Shown here: positions 49,071-49,213 of the stretch, piece after piece | Layout of the letters: each line of letters opens with the position of its first letter | Numbering within the stretch: position 1 is the stretch's first letter | Source of the DNA: Intrasporangium oryzae NRRL B-24470 | GTDB lineage: Bacteria; Actinomycetota; Actinomycetes; Actinomycetales; Dermatophilaceae | DNA length: 49,213 bases | Direction of reading: 5' to 3' | Assembly (NCBI RefSeq): GCF_000576595.1 | Contig: NZ_AWSA01000035.1 | Span: 1 to 49,213, forward strand | Made by a program: the position numbers and the translations under genes | Notes under the pieces: model-generated | Told to the model about the DNA's origin: nothing | Databases searched by the model: none | What the model saw: the letters and a program-made list of their open reading frames with translations, nothing else

Positions 49071-49213
49071 ATGCGGATCGTCGTCCTGGGTGCGAGCGGG
49101 GACCTCGGCTCGCGTGTCGCGGCGCAGGCCGCCGCGCGGGGCCACGCCGTCGTCGGGGCGAGCCGGCGGACGGGGGTCGACCTCGCGACGGGGGCCGGGC
49201 TCGCCGAGGCGCT
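49071..49213 (+). CDS. NAD(P)-binding protein, N-terminal part (runs off the window)
   Basis: The first 47 codons start MRIVVLGASGDLGSRVAAQA, a Rossmann dinucleotide loop (GASGDLG) of the atypical SDR/NmrA type, probably an NAD(P)H-binding epimerase- or reductase-like protein. GAGG lies eight to eleven bases before the ATG. The rest is outside the window, so substrate and length are unknown. It is divergent from serA across 229 bases. Confidence 0.75.
   Translation, partial: MRIVVLGASGDLGSRVAAQAAARGHAVVGASRRTGVDLATGAGLAEA

Overview
This window is chromosomal DNA from a high-GC actinobacterium. The best guess is Micrococcales, Intrasporangiaceae-like (Janibacter/Knoellia/Tetrasphaera type). 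That guess rests on very high GC, an HU protein with a long Lys/Ala tail, an F420-dependent glucose-6-phosphate dehydrogenase, an NdgR-type IclR regulator beside leuCD, a biotin operon under a TetR (BioQ-type) regulator, a LexA box of the actinobacterial type, and -10 elements of the form TAGGCT close to start codons. Genus is inferred, not shown.

Layout. 1-5,950: partial secreted DMF-amidase-like protein, HU, leuD-leuC, the divergent IclR regulator ndgR, and a lipoprotein L,D-transpeptidase. 6,050-10,045: fgd, a DUF4188 gene divergent from a MerR regulator, and a membrane-anchored alpha/beta hydrolase. 10,161-14,330: tRNA-Glu(CTC), tRNA-Gln(CTG), then a HAD / acetyltransferase / gltX / FAH-family unit on the minus strand. 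14,365-22,101: a patchier accessory stretch with an EamA transporter, a cupin, an SOS-controlled DUF222-HNH endonuclease, a '3-methyladenine glycosylase'-like gene and a decayed partial copy of it 0.9 kb downstream, an alpha/beta hydrolase, a RibD-like reductase with a divergent TetR gene, and a DinB-family pseudogene. 22,356-26,144: a 1,262-residue secreted subtilase. 26,348-31,329: bioQ and the bioB-bioA-bioF-bioD operon. 31,308-33,130: cimA behind a leader-peptide attenuator. 33,189-43,390: an eight-gene minus-strand operon (permease, choline/ethanolamine-kinase-like protein, FAD/GcvT oxidoreductase, FadR regulator, GlnA4-type gamma-glutamyl ligase, aldehyde dehydrogenase, SDR, gamma-glutamyl hydrolase) that looks like an amine catabolic pathway. 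43,544-48,841: HAD, ilvE, leuB, a leader-peptide/small-ORF unit, and serA. A new gene begins at 49,071.

How the parts work together. Branched-chain amino acid synthesis dominates (leuCD, cimA, leuB, ilvE). Two tiny ORFs rich in Leu/Val/Ile codons suggest that attenuation adds to NdgR control. gltX sits with both tRNAs it is expected to charge if Gln-tRNA is made by the indirect route. The large amine operon combines gamma-glutamylation with oxidative N-demethylation-type enzymes.

The most unusual signal is not a gene. The octamer GTATGCCG (CGGCATAC on the other strand) occurs about 29 times by eye in 49 kb, on both strands, mostly inside genes. It forces rare Tyr TAT or Ala GCA codons and once forms the two ends of a terminator-like hairpin after serA. 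That pattern resembles DNA-uptake or other genome-wide recognition sequences.
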